From Sediminitomix flava (lineage in GTDB: Bacteria; Bacteroidota; Bacteroidia; Cytophagales; Flammeovirgaceae), in the NCBI RefSeq assembly GCF_003149185.1, contig NZ_QGDO01000001.1, forward strand, positions 1,612,001 through 1,676,000: 64,000 nucleotides of DNA, written 5' to 3'. The position numbers and the translations under genes are program-made. The notes beneath the pieces are model-generated. The model was not told the origin of the DNA and made no database searches. It saw only the letters and a list, made by a program, of their open reading frames with translations. This document shows positions 1-7,593 of the stretch, in pieces (the first letter of the stretch is position 1; each line of letters starts with the position of its first letter).

Positions 1-1321
1 ACAGCATTGACTCTACTTGGAGCTGATGTTCTTGATAATATTCAAAGCAATTAGTACACTGATATACTGTTTTGTATTTGTCAGTACCAGCACTTTCTTG
101 CCCCTCTAATTGTAAGTAATAATTCTCACTGATTTCAGAAAGCAATGGAGGAATCACCTCTTTAGAAACTTCTTTCACAAAAGGGTGATACGTTAATGTA
201 CTAGGATCATAATTATGAGCATAAAGAATATTATAGGAATCATGCTCCCAGTTACTGTTTGTAAACGTTCGTTCTATAACCACTGGAGTAAACGTAAAAC
301 GCTCATTACTCTTAATAGAAAAACTTAATCCATGCGTGCTTATATCTTGCTTATGCAAACACCTGACTATATAATTTTTGAGCGCTAAAGCGCTTTCATC
401 CATTACAGGTAAATGCCAATTTAGCTCTAATGCAGAATGACGAATATTAATTCCAAACTTCCCTAGTAGCTTATCCCAAATTTTGAGGTGCACCTCAGAA
501 ATCCCATTTATAATTAAAGACTTCCAAGGACTTATTCTTAATTCATCGATCTGATTATTTAAACAAAGAGCACACAAGGCTTTCAAAAATGAAATAGATA
601 TTTTATTATCCCTCCAATACAGCCCCAACCAATAATTATTAGAATCTACTTTATGAAAACCTTCATAACATGAAAAAGGCTTGTTATGGTACTCAAATTG
701 AGTTGCATCATACTGTTGCCTTAAACCTAATGACTTACTAATGTGTTCCCATTCGCTATCCCAATCTGTTACCGATTCAATTAACTCATTACTCTCTATA
801 TACTTGGTAATTTTAGACAGCTGATGACTATGAATAAGGTTTGGACAAGACCATAAAGCATCATATTCATTCATCTTTCTAATAAAGAAAAACCAATAAT
901 TAGGAATTTCTGAAGCGACAAAATTAAGATGCCCCGCAAATAAAGGTACTAACGTTTGCTTTGGGTCTGTGACGTTGATTTTTACAGAAGGGTGGAGAGG
1001 AAATGAAGTTAATACTGATCTATAAACATCTTCTGTAAGCCATTCTGTAGTACTTTCAATAATACTATGAGTAATAAAAGAACTTTGAATATTATGACTT
1101 TCCCCTTGTCTTGGTTTACTCGTTTGAATATGCTTTAAAGTGACAATATTTCCATTTACATCTTTAAAATCCTTTATTGAAAACAGAATATCTTGTCGAG
1201 AACCTAACTGCAAAAATCTAGCACCCATTTCTTCAGCTGTAGCAGTTATTTTTAATACTTCGGAAATCGATATCAAGCCTCCTAAGGTAAATCTCCTAAC
1301 AATATTCTTGTGTCTTATCAT
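1..1321 (-). CDS. Rubredoxin-domain protein with nitrite/sulfite-reductase-like half domains (C-terminus cut by window edge)
   Basis: An open frame of 440 codons runs from an ATG at 1321 to the window edge without a stop, so the protein is incomplete. Residues about 5-60 read like the ferredoxin-like half domain of nitrite/sulfite reductases (GGLISISEV, then LGSRQDILF). A second such half lies near residues 295-355 (LELNWHLP). A rubredoxin knuckle begins at about residues 420-424 (YQCTNC); its second Cys pair would lie outside the window. Bacteroidota have proteins of this composition, often beside assimilatory nitrate/nitrite genes, so electron transfer in nitrogen or sulfur assimilation is the inferred role. 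The rubredoxin part is judged from one CxxC and its context only. The next gene diverges. Confidence 0.7.
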   Translation of the reverse strand, partial: MIRHKNIVRRFTLGGLISISEVLKITATAEEMGARFLQLGSRQDILFSIKDFKDVNGNIVTLKHIQTSKPRQGESHNIQSSFITHSIIESTTEWLTEDVYRSVLTSFPLHPSVKINVTDPKQTLVPLFAGHLNFVASEIPNYWFFFIRKMNEYDALWSCPNLIHSHQLSKITKYIESNELIESVTDWDSEWEHISKSLGLRQQYDATQFEYHNKPFSCYEGFHKVDSNNYWLGLYWRDNKISISFLKALCALCLNNQIDELRISPWKSLIINGISEVHLKIWDKLLGKFGINIRHSALELNWHLPVMDESALALKNYIVRCLHKQDISTHGLSFSIKSNERFTFTPVVIERTFTNSNWEHDSYNILYAHNYDPSTLTYHPFVKEVSKEVIPPLLSEISENYYLQLEGQESAGTDKYKTVYQCTNCFEYYQEHQLQVESML

Positions 1322-1469
1322 TTTATTGGATTAATGAAATGCAAAAAGTTAGCTGTAGTATGATCTGAAAATCAAAATATTATTCACTTCAGAAGAAATG
1401 TAATAAAATTTACTTTGTCAACTCTTTAATTGTATCTTATAAAAATAATTCTCATTGCTCCTTCATAAA

Positions 1470-2597
1470 ATGTTGAAACAATCTGTATTATTTCCACCCT
1501 TAAATAGGCTCAGAAAGCGTATTCACATCCAACAATTGAAGTATTCCTATTACATAGGTTTCTTTATGATTGTAGCTTTTGTTATCGTCAGTCAATTAGT
1601 CACACAGAATCATCTCAAGCATCAAGAATCTGCACTTCTATCAATTCAGCAATCAGAACAACTCACAGAAAAACTTAAAGAATTCACCTATAAATTGATG
1701 GTATTCGATGAAAAAGCTGACAAGGATTCAAAGCAAGTTGCTATTCAAAAGCTAAGGCAATTATTAGCCTCTTGGAAGGAAGCCCAAAAAGTATTCGAAA
1801 CAGAATCTTATTCTATCCATAAAAATTTATTTCAAGAAAAAACAAAGGAGCTTTTAGATCACGATTTACTCATTATTTCCAAAACCATAGACGATAGTGC
1901 CTTACACATTCTGTCCATTTTGGATACAGAAAATGAGAAAGAACGACAAAAATTATTAATCTCATTAATAGAACTAGAAGATGAGTATTTAGCAATTCTG
2001 AAAGTTATCTACACGCAGAGTCAAATCATTCTCCAAAAAAACATTGAGAAGTACATTAATGTCCAAAGCGTTTTTTTCATTCTAATACTTTGTTCTATTG
2101 GCATTATTTTCTTTATCATCTACTTACCAACACTGGATATCATAAAGCTTAACGTCTCTGAGTTCAATAAAAAAGAGTATGAACTTCAAAGCGAAATAAA
2201 GAATCTAGATGACCATTGTAAGCATATTGAAAATGCATACATTGAGCTCTCGGCACAACCCACAAAAGAGCCTATTCAATATCTTTTATTAAAATCAGAC
2301 TTATCCTCTAATATATTTTTCACGACCGATCACTTTAGAAAAATCACTGGATTAGATGAAGAAGATGAACCAACTAATTTAATTAATTGGATAGGTCAGA
2401 CTAATTCATTTACTAAAGAAAATTGGGAACAAACTTTAAAGGGAAAATGGTCTGGAGAATTGAAGATTTTTACGGCAAAAAATAAAGAAATAATACTTGA
2501 TGCCCACTTAATTAGGAATGAAGATGTAATCTTTCTTATTGCTGCTGATATTACGAATACGCAAAAAGCGAATTCTATCCGAGCTAAGCTTTTGTGA
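1470..2597 (+). CDS. Membrane sensor protein with extracytoplasmic helical domain and C-terminal PAS domain
   Basis: The ATG at 1470 is preferred over the in-frame TTG at 1455. The protein of 375 residues has a hydrophobic helix at about 26-44, then a helical extracytoplasmic segment resembling the N-terminal sensing domain of PilJ-type receptors (QSEQLTEKLKEF). A second membrane helix lies at about 199-219, followed by a short coiled linker and a PAS/PAC-like domain at about 270-365 that ends in ADITNTQKAN. No kinase, cyclase, EAL/GGDEF or methyl-accepting output follows; the protein stops just after the PAS domain. It may work with a separate partner or be a shortened histidine kinase. The signal it senses is unknown. 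Confidence 0.6.
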   Translation: MLKQSVLFPPLNRLRKRIHIQQLKYSYYIGFFMIVAFVIVSQLVTQNHLKHQESALLSIQQSEQLTEKLKEFTYKLMVFDEKADKDSKQVAIQKLRQLLASWKEAQKVFETESYSIHKNLFQEKTKELLDHDLLIISKTIDDSALHILSILDTENEKERQKLLISLIELEDEYLAILKVIYTQSQIILQKNIEKYINVQSVFFILILCSIGIIFFIIYLPTLDIIKLNVSEFNKKEYELQSEIKNLDDHCKHIENAYIELSAQPTKEPIQYLLLKSDLSSNIFFTTDHFRKITGLDEEDEPTNLINWIGQTNSFTKENWEQTLKGKWSGELKIFTAKNKEIILDAHLIRNEDVIFLIAADITNTQKANSIRAKLL

Positions 2598-2640
2598 AAG
2601 TCAAATATAACCAATCTTCAATTTCAGTAGAACTCCTACA

Positions 2641-3219
2641 ATGAAAGTAAAAATATTTCTAGCATTAGCTGTTGTAGCACTTTTTTTCTTTGTGGGTACT
2701 CTTTTAGAAAAAGAGCTCATAGAACTTAAGAATGAAGATAAAAGCAAAGTAAATCTACGTTTTGGAAGTATGGCTATGAAGTTCTACAAATTTGGAGGAA
2801 TTCTTCAAGTAATACTCGGGCTTTACCTCATGTACCTTCCTTTTGACATGCAAGGGGAATCTGCCTTAGCACTAGCTTTTTTCCCTATTGGCTGTATAAT
2901 GTGTATAATAGGTGGACTTTTTCTAGACCATGTTTACATAGAAAAGAATAGAGATGTCATCTACGACAAGGTTCAAAACCTTCTTCTAATCAGAAAAGGA
3001 ACTAAAATGGAGGTGATAAACTTAGATGCAGACCATTTAAAAGTTCAAGAACGAAAAGCATTAGGTAAAACAGGTTTAGGTAGTCTTGTTATAGAAACTG
3101 ATGAGCATATTTTCCGTTTCTCATCGAGAATATTTTACGATGAAACACTTCTCTCCTTCCTAAGAAATCATCCTAGCTATCAGACTACAGAAGAAATTAA
3201 GGAGTTTTTCATCTGGTAA
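2641..3219 (+). CDS. Three-helix membrane protein, PH-like C-terminal half, unknown function
   Basis: This 192-residue protein starts 43 bp after the PAS-sensor gene, probably in the same transcript. It has an N-terminal hydrophobic helix (about 3-22) and two more at about 52-67 and 75-95. The cytosolic region that follows (about 98-190) is rich in short beta strands, and its pattern (DVIYDKVQNLLLIRKG, then VIETDEHIFRFSS) resembles bacterial PH-like membrane domains. I do not recognise a named family. The gene ends at a strong hairpin shared with the convergent aroC. Function unknown; a membrane-scaffold role is only a guess. Confidence 0.5.
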   Translation: MKVKIFLALAVVALFFFVGTLLEKELIELKNEDKSKVNLRFGSMAMKFYKFGGILQVILGLYLMYLPFDMQGESALALAFFPIGCIMCIIGGLFLDHVYIEKNRDVIYDKVQNLLLIRKGTKMEVINLDADHLKVQERKALGKTGLGSLVIETDEHIFRFSSRIFYDETLLSFLRNHPSYQTTEEIKEFFIW

Positions 3220-3231
3220 TGACTAAAAAAG

Positions 3232-3264
3232 AAAAGAGCATCAAGGTTGACTTGATGCTCTTTT
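3232..3264. terminator. Bidirectional intrinsic terminator
   Basis: A perfect 14-bp stem (AAAAGAGCATCAAG / CTTGATGCTCTTTT) closes a 5-nt loop between the convergent 2641-3219 gene and aroC. It has A and T tracts on both sides and can serve both strands. Confidence 0.85.
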
Positions 3265-3285
3265 GATTTATAAACAAATTGCTTT

Positions 3286-4362
3286 TTACGCTTTGTTAGA
3301 CTTTGCTCTTAGCCAAAAATCTGCAATAACGATTGCCGACATAGCTTCAACAATCGGAACAGCTCTAGGCACTACACAAGGGTCATGACGCCCTTTTCCT
3401 GAAACCGTAACCTCATTCCCGAACTTATCCACACTATCTTGATCTTTCATGATCGTAGCGACAGGCTTAAAAGCTGTACGGAAATAAATATCTTGTCCGT
3501 TGGAAATACCACCTTGCACACCTCCAGAGTAATTACTTGTGGTTTTTATATTTCCATCCTCATCTTTATAAAATGGATCATTATGTTCCGAACCACGCAT
3601 TGAAACACCGTCAAAACCGCTTCCAATTTCGAAACCTTTGACTGCATTTATACTAAGCATCGCTTTCCCAAGTTCTGCATGCAAACGGTCAAACACAGGC
3701 TCTCCCAAGCCTACTGGAACACCTTTGATCACACAATCAACAACTCCACCTACAGTGTCTCTATCCTTACGAATTCCATCGATATAGGTAATCATTGCTT
3801 CCGCGACTTCAGCATCAGGACATCTAACAATATTAGATTCAATATTACCAAAGTCTAATTCCGAATAATGCTTTTCAAGCTTTACAGGCCCAGCTTGGGT
3901 TACATAAGCTGTACATTCTATACCTTTAGACTTCAAGAATAATTTCGCTAAAGCACCTGCTGCTACACGTGCAGCAGTTTCTCTTGCAGAACTACGTCCT
4001 CCACCTCTGTAATCACGAACACCATATTTTTCTTGATAAGTGTAATCGGCATGTGAAGGTCTGAACTGATCTTTAATATGGCCATAATCTTTACTTTTTT
4101 GGTCCTTATTCCAGATCAACATCATGATAGGCGTACCTGTAGTTACGCCTTCAAATACACCCGATAAAATTTCAACATGATCAGCCTCTTTTCGCTGAGT
4201 GGTAATCTTAGATTGACCAGGCTTACGTCTGTCTAACTCAGATTGGATAAAAGTTTCATCAACTTCAACTCCTGCAGGGCAACCATCAATAGTTACACCA
4301 ATTGCTTTTCCATGAGATTCTCCAAATGTGGTTATTCTGAATATGTGTCCGAAACTATTCAT
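3286..4362 (-). CDS. aroC: Chorismate synthase
   Basis: The protein catalyses the last step of the shikimate pathway, converting 5-enolpyruvylshikimate-3-phosphate to chorismate with reduced FMN, in the cytosol. It has 358 residues, the usual length. The family signatures are present: [18 protein letters not shown] near the N-terminus, [11 protein letters not shown] in the middle, and [14 protein letters not shown] in the C-terminal third. The ATG at 4362 gives the expected start [18 protein letters not shown]. It is a monocistronic gene on the minus strand, convergent with the upstream membrane genes. Its 5' side faces a 440-bp gap that holds a candidate small RNA on the same strand, so a link between that RNA and aroC expression is possible but unproven. 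Confidence 0.97.
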   Translation of the reverse strand: MNSFGHIFRITTFGESHGKAIGVTIDGCPAGVEVDETFIQSELDRRKPGQSKITTQRKEADHVEILSGVFEGVTTGTPIMMLIWNKDQKSKDYGHIKDQFRPSHADYTYQEKYGVRDYRGGGRSSARETAARVAAGALAKLFLKSKGIECTAYVTQAGPVKLEKHYSELDFGNIESNIVRCPDAEVAEAMITYIDGIRKDRDTVGGVVDCVIKGVPVGLGEPVFDRLHAELGKAMLSINAVKGFEIGSGFDGVSMRGSEHNDPFYKDEDGNIKTTSNYSGGVQGGISNGQDIYFRTAFKPVATIMKDQDSVDKFGNEVTVSGKGRHDPCVVPRAVPIVEAMSAIVIADFWLRAKSNKA

Positions 4363-4499
4363 TTAAAGAAGGATCTATTTTAAAATGACGAGAAATCAAA
4401 ATATAATTATAGCTAGTAAAGTTAGAAAAGAATGGAGATAAAAAACGAGAATGATGGAGAAAATTTGAAGGGAGTTATACATCTTTTAGAAAAGGGCAT

Positions 4500-4617
4500 A
4501 AAAAAAACTTCGGATTCCGAAGTTTCTTTTAACTTTCTAGTTAGTAACCCAAAAAACTAACTATTTTCTCATTGCTACTTTCTACTATGATCTTTAATAT
4601 TTTTCCCTTAGTCGATA
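4500..4617 (-). ncRNA. Candidate small RNA (or terminated leader) upstream of aroC
   Basis: The 442-bp gap between aroC and the divergent 4805 gene has no convincing open frame. On the minus strand it has a consensus promoter (4652-4623), an 8-bp hairpin (4563-4556 pairing with 4545-4538), and a 9-bp terminator hairpin (4525-4517 with 4513-4505, loop of 3) followed by eight U residues ending at 4500. The implied transcript is about 118 nt with two stem-loops. aroC starts 138 nt further on the same strand, so this could be a terminated aroC leader, but I found no leader peptide with a run of aromatic codons. I do not recognise a known RNA family. Nothing else stands out in the rest of the gap. 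Confidence 0.5.
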
Positions 4618-4622
4618 TGATG

Positions 4623-4652
4623 CAAATATACGTAAATATTTAATTCTGCAAA
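4623..4652 (-). promoter_or_regulatory. Bacteroidota-type promoter for the candidate small RNA
   Basis: On the minus strand TTTG (4652-4649) is followed by an 18-nt spacer and TATATTTG (4630-4623). This matches the Bacteroidota primary-sigma consensus TTTG / TAnnTTTG closely. Expected transcription start is near 4617. Confidence 0.65.
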
Positions 4653-4804
4653 GAGTTTATTGTATTTTTTTATTATAAACATTTACTAAAAATGATATGA
4701 ACCTATTTTCATAAGATAGGTTTAAGATACCATAAAGTAAGATTTTAAAGATTTTACATCTATTTGTATTTAAATATCAATTCTTTACAATTTAACCAAT
4801 ACAA

Positions 4805-5731
4805 ATGAAGCGAATTCTGATCACTGGAAGTAATGGATTACTCGGGCAAAAACTCCTGAAACTTTTTTCAAAAAGTGCTTACCAGAAAAAGTATAAAATA
4901 ATCGCTTGCTCTAGAGGAGATGATAGATATATAGATACTGGCTATGATTTTATCTCATTAGATATCACAGATCAAGACGCAGTTGAGAAAGTAATAAGTG
5001 AACAAAAACCAGATTATGTTATTCATACTGCTGCAATTACTCGTGTAGATGACTGTGAGAATGATCGTGAAAAAGCCATACAAACAAATCAGAATGCAAC
5101 TACCTATTTATTAGCAGCCTGCGAAAAAATAGGCAGTTTCTTTTTATACGTTTCCACGGATTTCATTTTTTCAGGTGAAAAGTCAATGCTCATAGAAGAA
5201 GATGAAGCCGAACCCGTCAATTTTTATGGAGAAACAAAACTGTGGTCTGAGAAGGCTACAATGAAATATAAACATGATTGGGCAATTGCTCGTACAGTCC
5301 TTGTTTACGGAGTTGTAAAAGATATGAGTCGCTCCAATTTATTGTTATGGGTAGAGAAAAGTCTCAAGAATAACACTCCTATAAAAGTAGTTTCGGATCA
5401 ATGGCGAACACCTACTTATGCAGATGATTTGGCTCTCGGCTGCGCACTTATCATCGAGAATCATGCAAAAGGAATTTTCCATATCTCTGGAGAAGAATTG
5501 ATGACGCCATACGACATGGCTATTCAGACAGCAGATTACTTAGGACTTGATAAAAATCTGATTTCGGCGACAAATGCCAGCGAATTTAAAGAAGTTGGTA
5601 AGCGTCCACCCAAGACAGGCTTCAATATTCAAAAAGCCAAGACCACTTTAGGCTTTCAGCCTTTATCATTTTTTGAAGGAATGAAAAAAATGTTTGAGGA
5701 AACCTCTATTATTTCAAAATCAGAATATTAG
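4805..5731 (+). CDS. SDR-family sugar-nucleotide reductase, RmlD-like
   Basis: This 308-residue extended short-chain dehydrogenase begins with a Rossmann loop (ITGSNGLLGQKLL). It has the catalytic Tyr-x3-Lys (NFYGETK) after a YVSTDFIFSG strand typical of dTDP-4-dehydrorhamnose reductases. RmlD-type enzymes reduce dTDP-4-keto-rhamnose with NAD(P)H for surface polysaccharides. No other rml genes lie nearby, so the exact substrate is open, and I give no symbol. The gene is alone on the plus strand, diverging from aroC. It has no evident terminator before the HU promoter region. Confidence 0.75.
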   Translation: MKRILITGSNGLLGQKLLKLFSKSAYQKKYKIIACSRGDDRYIDTGYDFISLDITDQDAVEKVISEQKPDYVIHTAAITRVDDCENDREKAIQTNQNATTYLLAACEKIGSFFLYVSTDFIFSGEKSMLIEEDEAEPVNFYGETKLWSEKATMKYKHDWAIARTVLVYGVVKDMSRSNLLLWVEKSLKNNTPIKVVSDQWRTPTYADDLALGCALIIENHAKGIFHISGEELMTPYDMAIQTADYLGLDKNLISATNASEFKEVGKRPPKTGFNIQKAKTTLGFQPLSFFEGMKKMFEETSIISKSEY

Positions 5732-5811
5732 ACCCGTCATTCACACACTTTTTTAACAATTATTAGAGTGGATAAATTTAAATATTTTATGGTGTATAAA
5801 AATTGTTTTTA

Positions 5812-5935
5812 TACATTTGCATTCCCCAGAACAGGGCTTTCTATTTGAAAATCAACACTATAAGCTTAAGAGCAGATTTTAAGAAGAAAATTTCGGGGTT
5901 AGATTTGCGAAAATCTATCTGAACTCATAAATTTG
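5812..5935 (+). promoter_or_regulatory. Stacked promoter elements upstream of the HU gene
   Basis: Three TAnnTTTG elements precede the HU gene: TACATTTG at 5812-5819, TAGATTTG at 5900-5907 and TAAATTTG at 5928-5935. The last has a TTTG at 5904-5907 with a 20-nt spacer, so it is the best-formed promoter. The second sits inside a short inverted repeat (AGATTT GCG AAAATCT). Several starts would fit the strong, growth-linked expression expected for a nucleoid protein. Confidence 0.5.
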
Positions 5936-5999
5936 CGAGCTTTTTAAAAGTAATTGATTTAGAGAGTATTAAGTGATTTCATAATTAATTTTTAGGACA

Positions 6000-6311
6000 G
6001 TGACAAAGGCAGAGGTAATCACAGAGATTGCAAATCAGACAGGGATTGATAAAGCAGAGGTAACAAGAACTGTAGAGACATTCTTCAAAGTAGTGAAGAA
6101 TAGAATGGCTGATGGAGAAAATATCTACGTTAGAGGCTTCGGTTCTTTTGTTAATAAGAAAAGAGCAAGTAAAATAGGTCGTGATATCTCTAAAAATAAA
6201 GCGATCAAAATCGATGCTCACTACATTCCTAGCTTTAAACCTTCGAAAGCTTTCGTTGAAAAAGTGAAGAAAAGTGACCGTGTGTGGTTAGCAAACGAAG
6301 AAGCTAAATAA
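6000..6311 (+). CDS. HU/IHF-family DNA-binding protein, GTG start
   Basis: The 103-residue protein is an HU-family nucleoid protein that bends and compacts DNA as a dimer. The fold is visible as an N-terminal helical pair (TKAEVITEIANQTGIDKAEV), the conserved RGFGSF turn, and the DNA-binding arm (KKRASKIGRDISKNKAIKI) leading to YIPSFKPSKAF. It starts at a GTG at 6000; no in-frame ATG fits, and the protein begins exactly where homologues do. It is slightly longer than classic 90-residue HU because of a C-terminal tail. The gene leads a cluster with a TPR protein, a tiny ribosomal-type protein and RNase G. Confidence 0.9.
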   Translation: MTKAEVITEIANQTGIDKAEVTRTVETFFKVVKNRMADGENIYVRGFGSFVNKKRASKIGRDISKNKAIKIDAHYIPSFKPSKAFVEKVKKSDRVWLANEEAK

Positions 6312-6331
6312 TTTGCTTTTTTTGATACTGG

Positions 6332-6352
6332 GTAGAACTTTTTGAGTTCTAC
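6332..6352 (+). other. Hairpin between HU and the TPR gene
   Basis: An 8-bp perfect stem (GTAGAACT / AGTTCTAC) with a 5-nt loop lies between the HU stop and the TPR start. No T tract follows it, so it is a poor terminator; an mRNA-processing or partial-termination site is possible. Confidence 0.4.
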
Positions 6353-6387
6353 TCGGTTTACACTCCTAAAAACTAGACCACGAAAAC

Positions 6388-7200
6388 ATGCGTTCACCCC
6401 AACTTCTCATTTTAGCAGGTGCTGTTGTAGCATCAATTGGCCTTTTCTTTATGCCAAGAGCCGTATTGAAAAACAATGACAAGCAAGTTGAATCAACAAC
6501 TTCAGAGTCAACTATGGAAGAAGCTAGCCATATGCCTATTCCGGCCAATCAAGCACAAGAAATTAATGATTTGCAAAAACAATTAGCTTCAGCAGAAGGT
6601 GAAAAAGCTGCTGAAATTAAGGAAAAGCTTATTGGAGCTTACGCTGTAGCAAGTCGATTTGATAGCGCTGCCTTTTATGCAGAAGAATTGTATGTTCAAT
6701 CTTCAGAAGAAGATCCTTATTTATACCAAGCAGCGAACCTTTATTACGATGCATTTACTTTTGCAGTAAAAGAAGGACGTAGCAAATATTTTGGTGAAAA
6801 AGCACAAGAGTTGATGGGTAAATACCTTGAATCGCATCCAGACTCATTAGATATGGAAGTAAAACTAGGTATGACTTATATCAATTCTCAAGGGCCAATG
6901 CAAGGGGTAATGAAGATCCGAGAGGTCTTACAAAAAGATCCGAATCATAGATTAGCACTATTTAATTTAGGACTTCTATCTATGCGATCAGGGCAGTTTG
7001 ATAAGGCAAAGGGACGTTTTGAAAAACTTGTTTCCTTGGATCAAAATGATTTTCAAAGTCGTTTTTATTTGGGTGTAAGTATGAAAGAACTTGGCGACAT
7101 TGATTCGGCTAAAAAAGAACTTTTATACATCAAAGAGCATACTGCTGATCCAACCATTTTACAAACAGTAGATACCTATTTGAGTGAGCTTTCACAATAA
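6388..7200 (+). CDS. Membrane-anchored tetratricopeptide-repeat protein
   Basis: The 270-residue protein starts with a hydrophobic segment (about 6-26, LLILAGAVVASIGLFFM) that should anchor it in the inner membrane or serve as a signal. A low-complexity linker follows, then helical TPR-like repeats. The clearest are near residues 185-255 (HRLALFNLGLLSMRSGQFDKAKGRFEKL and the next pair). TPR arrays bind other proteins; no enzyme motif is present. It lies 76 bp after the HU gene, with a hairpin in between, and upstream of the RNase G gene. The gene order suggests a growth-related housekeeping cluster, but its partner is unknown. Confidence 0.75.
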   Translation: MRSPQLLILAGAVVASIGLFFMPRAVLKNNDKQVESTTSESTMEEASHMPIPANQAQEINDLQKQLASAEGEKAAEIKEKLIGAYAVASRFDSAAFYAEELYVQSSEEDPYLYQAANLYYDAFTFAVKEGRSKYFGEKAQELMGKYLESHPDSLDMEVKLGMTYINSQGPMQGVMKIREVLQKDPNHRLALFNLGLLSMRSGQFDKAKGRFEKLVSLDQNDFQSRFYLGVSMKELGDIDSAKKELLYIKEHTADPTILQTVDTYLSELSQ

Positions 7201-7238
7201 TTTTTATCTATAGTTTCGTAAGATTCAAAAAGATGTGC

Positions 7239-7246
7239 TAAATTTG
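7239..7246 (+). promoter_or_regulatory. TAAATTTG -7 element before the small ribosomal-type gene
   Basis: A TAAATTTG sits about 73 nt before the ATG at 7320. No exact TTG appears at the proper upstream distance, so this is a partial promoter match. Confidence 0.35.
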
Positions 7247-7319
7247 CGTGTTGTTTTCCTTGATGCGCAATAGAAGCATTCATAGTAAACGATTTTAGAA
7301 CATTTAAATTATAGAAGTT

Positions 7320-7409
7320 ATGCCTTGCGGTAAAAAGAGAAAAAGACATAAGATTTCTACTCATAAGAGAAAGAAAAGATTAAGAAAAAACAGACATAAG
7401 AAGAAGTAA
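7320..7409 (+). CDS. 29-residue AURKAIP1/COX24-type (bS22/mS38-like) basic protein
   Basis: A short frame, ATG at 7320 and TAA at 7407-7409, encodes 29 residues starting MPCGKKRKRHKIST and ending RLRKNRHKKK. More than half of the residues are Lys or Arg. The sequence matches the tiny Bacteroidota proteins annotated as AURKAIP1/COX24-domain proteins, related to mitochondrial mS38 and mycobacterial bS22, which bind the small ribosomal subunit. That assignment rests on recall of the family pattern (GKKRKRHKxxTHKRKKRLRKNRHKKK, written here only in parts). It sits between the TPR gene and the RNase G gene and has its own promoter-like element and terminator. Standard gene callers tend to miss it because of its size. 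Confidence 0.85.
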   Translation: MPCGKKRKRHKISTHKRKKRLRKNRHKKK

Positions 7410-7424
7410 TTTATTCTTCTTTGA

Positions 7425-7467
7425 AGACCTTGGTGTGAAATTAGGCTATAATTTTATGTCAAGGTCT
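7425..7467 (+). other. Long-loop hairpin after the small gene
   Basis: AGACCTTG (7425-7432) pairs with CAAGGTCT (7460-7467) across a 27-nt loop rich in A and T. It may stabilise the 3' end of the small mRNA; a true terminator follows at 7494. Confidence 0.45.
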
Positions 7468-7493
7468 CAGTACTTTTTAGACGATAAAAATAT

Positions 7494-7515
7494 AAGGGCT
7501 TTGCCCTTTTTGTTT
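7494..7515 (+). terminator. Intrinsic terminator before the RNase G gene
   Basis: AAGGGC (7494-7499) pairs with GCCCTT (7503-7508) over a 3-nt loop, followed by a T-rich tract. It would end transcripts of the small gene, making RNase G either a separate unit or dependent on readthrough. Confidence 0.55.
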
Positions 7516-7525
7516 AAGAAGCCAA

Positions 7526-7558
7526 ATGTATTAGAAACAAACTTTGCTTCTGATACAT
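7526..7558 (+). promoter_or_regulatory. Stem-loop in the RNase G 5' leader
   Basis: ATGTATTAGAA (7526-7536) pairs over 11 bp, with one G-U, with TTCTGATACAT (7548-7558), loop 11 nt. It ends 35 nt before the TTG start of the RNase G gene. Leader hairpins are a known autoregulation target of RNase E in enterobacteria; the same role here is inference only. Confidence 0.4.
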
Positions 7559-7593
7559 CTTTTATACAACGTTTCATATAAACTTTTGTCGAG

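Noticed and set aside
1140-1334. Short plus-strand frame opposite the truncated rubredoxin gene
   Set aside because: It lies wholly antisense to the long minus-strand coding frame and has no family features.
4500-4617. Leader peptide rich in aromatic codons regulating aroC
   Set aside because: No ATG leads into the only stretch with Phe and Tyr codons; the one ATG reads Met-Arg-Lys-stop.
6332-6352. Hairpin after HU as a full terminator
   Set aside because: No T tract follows, and the next gene is close on the same strand; kept only as a hairpin.
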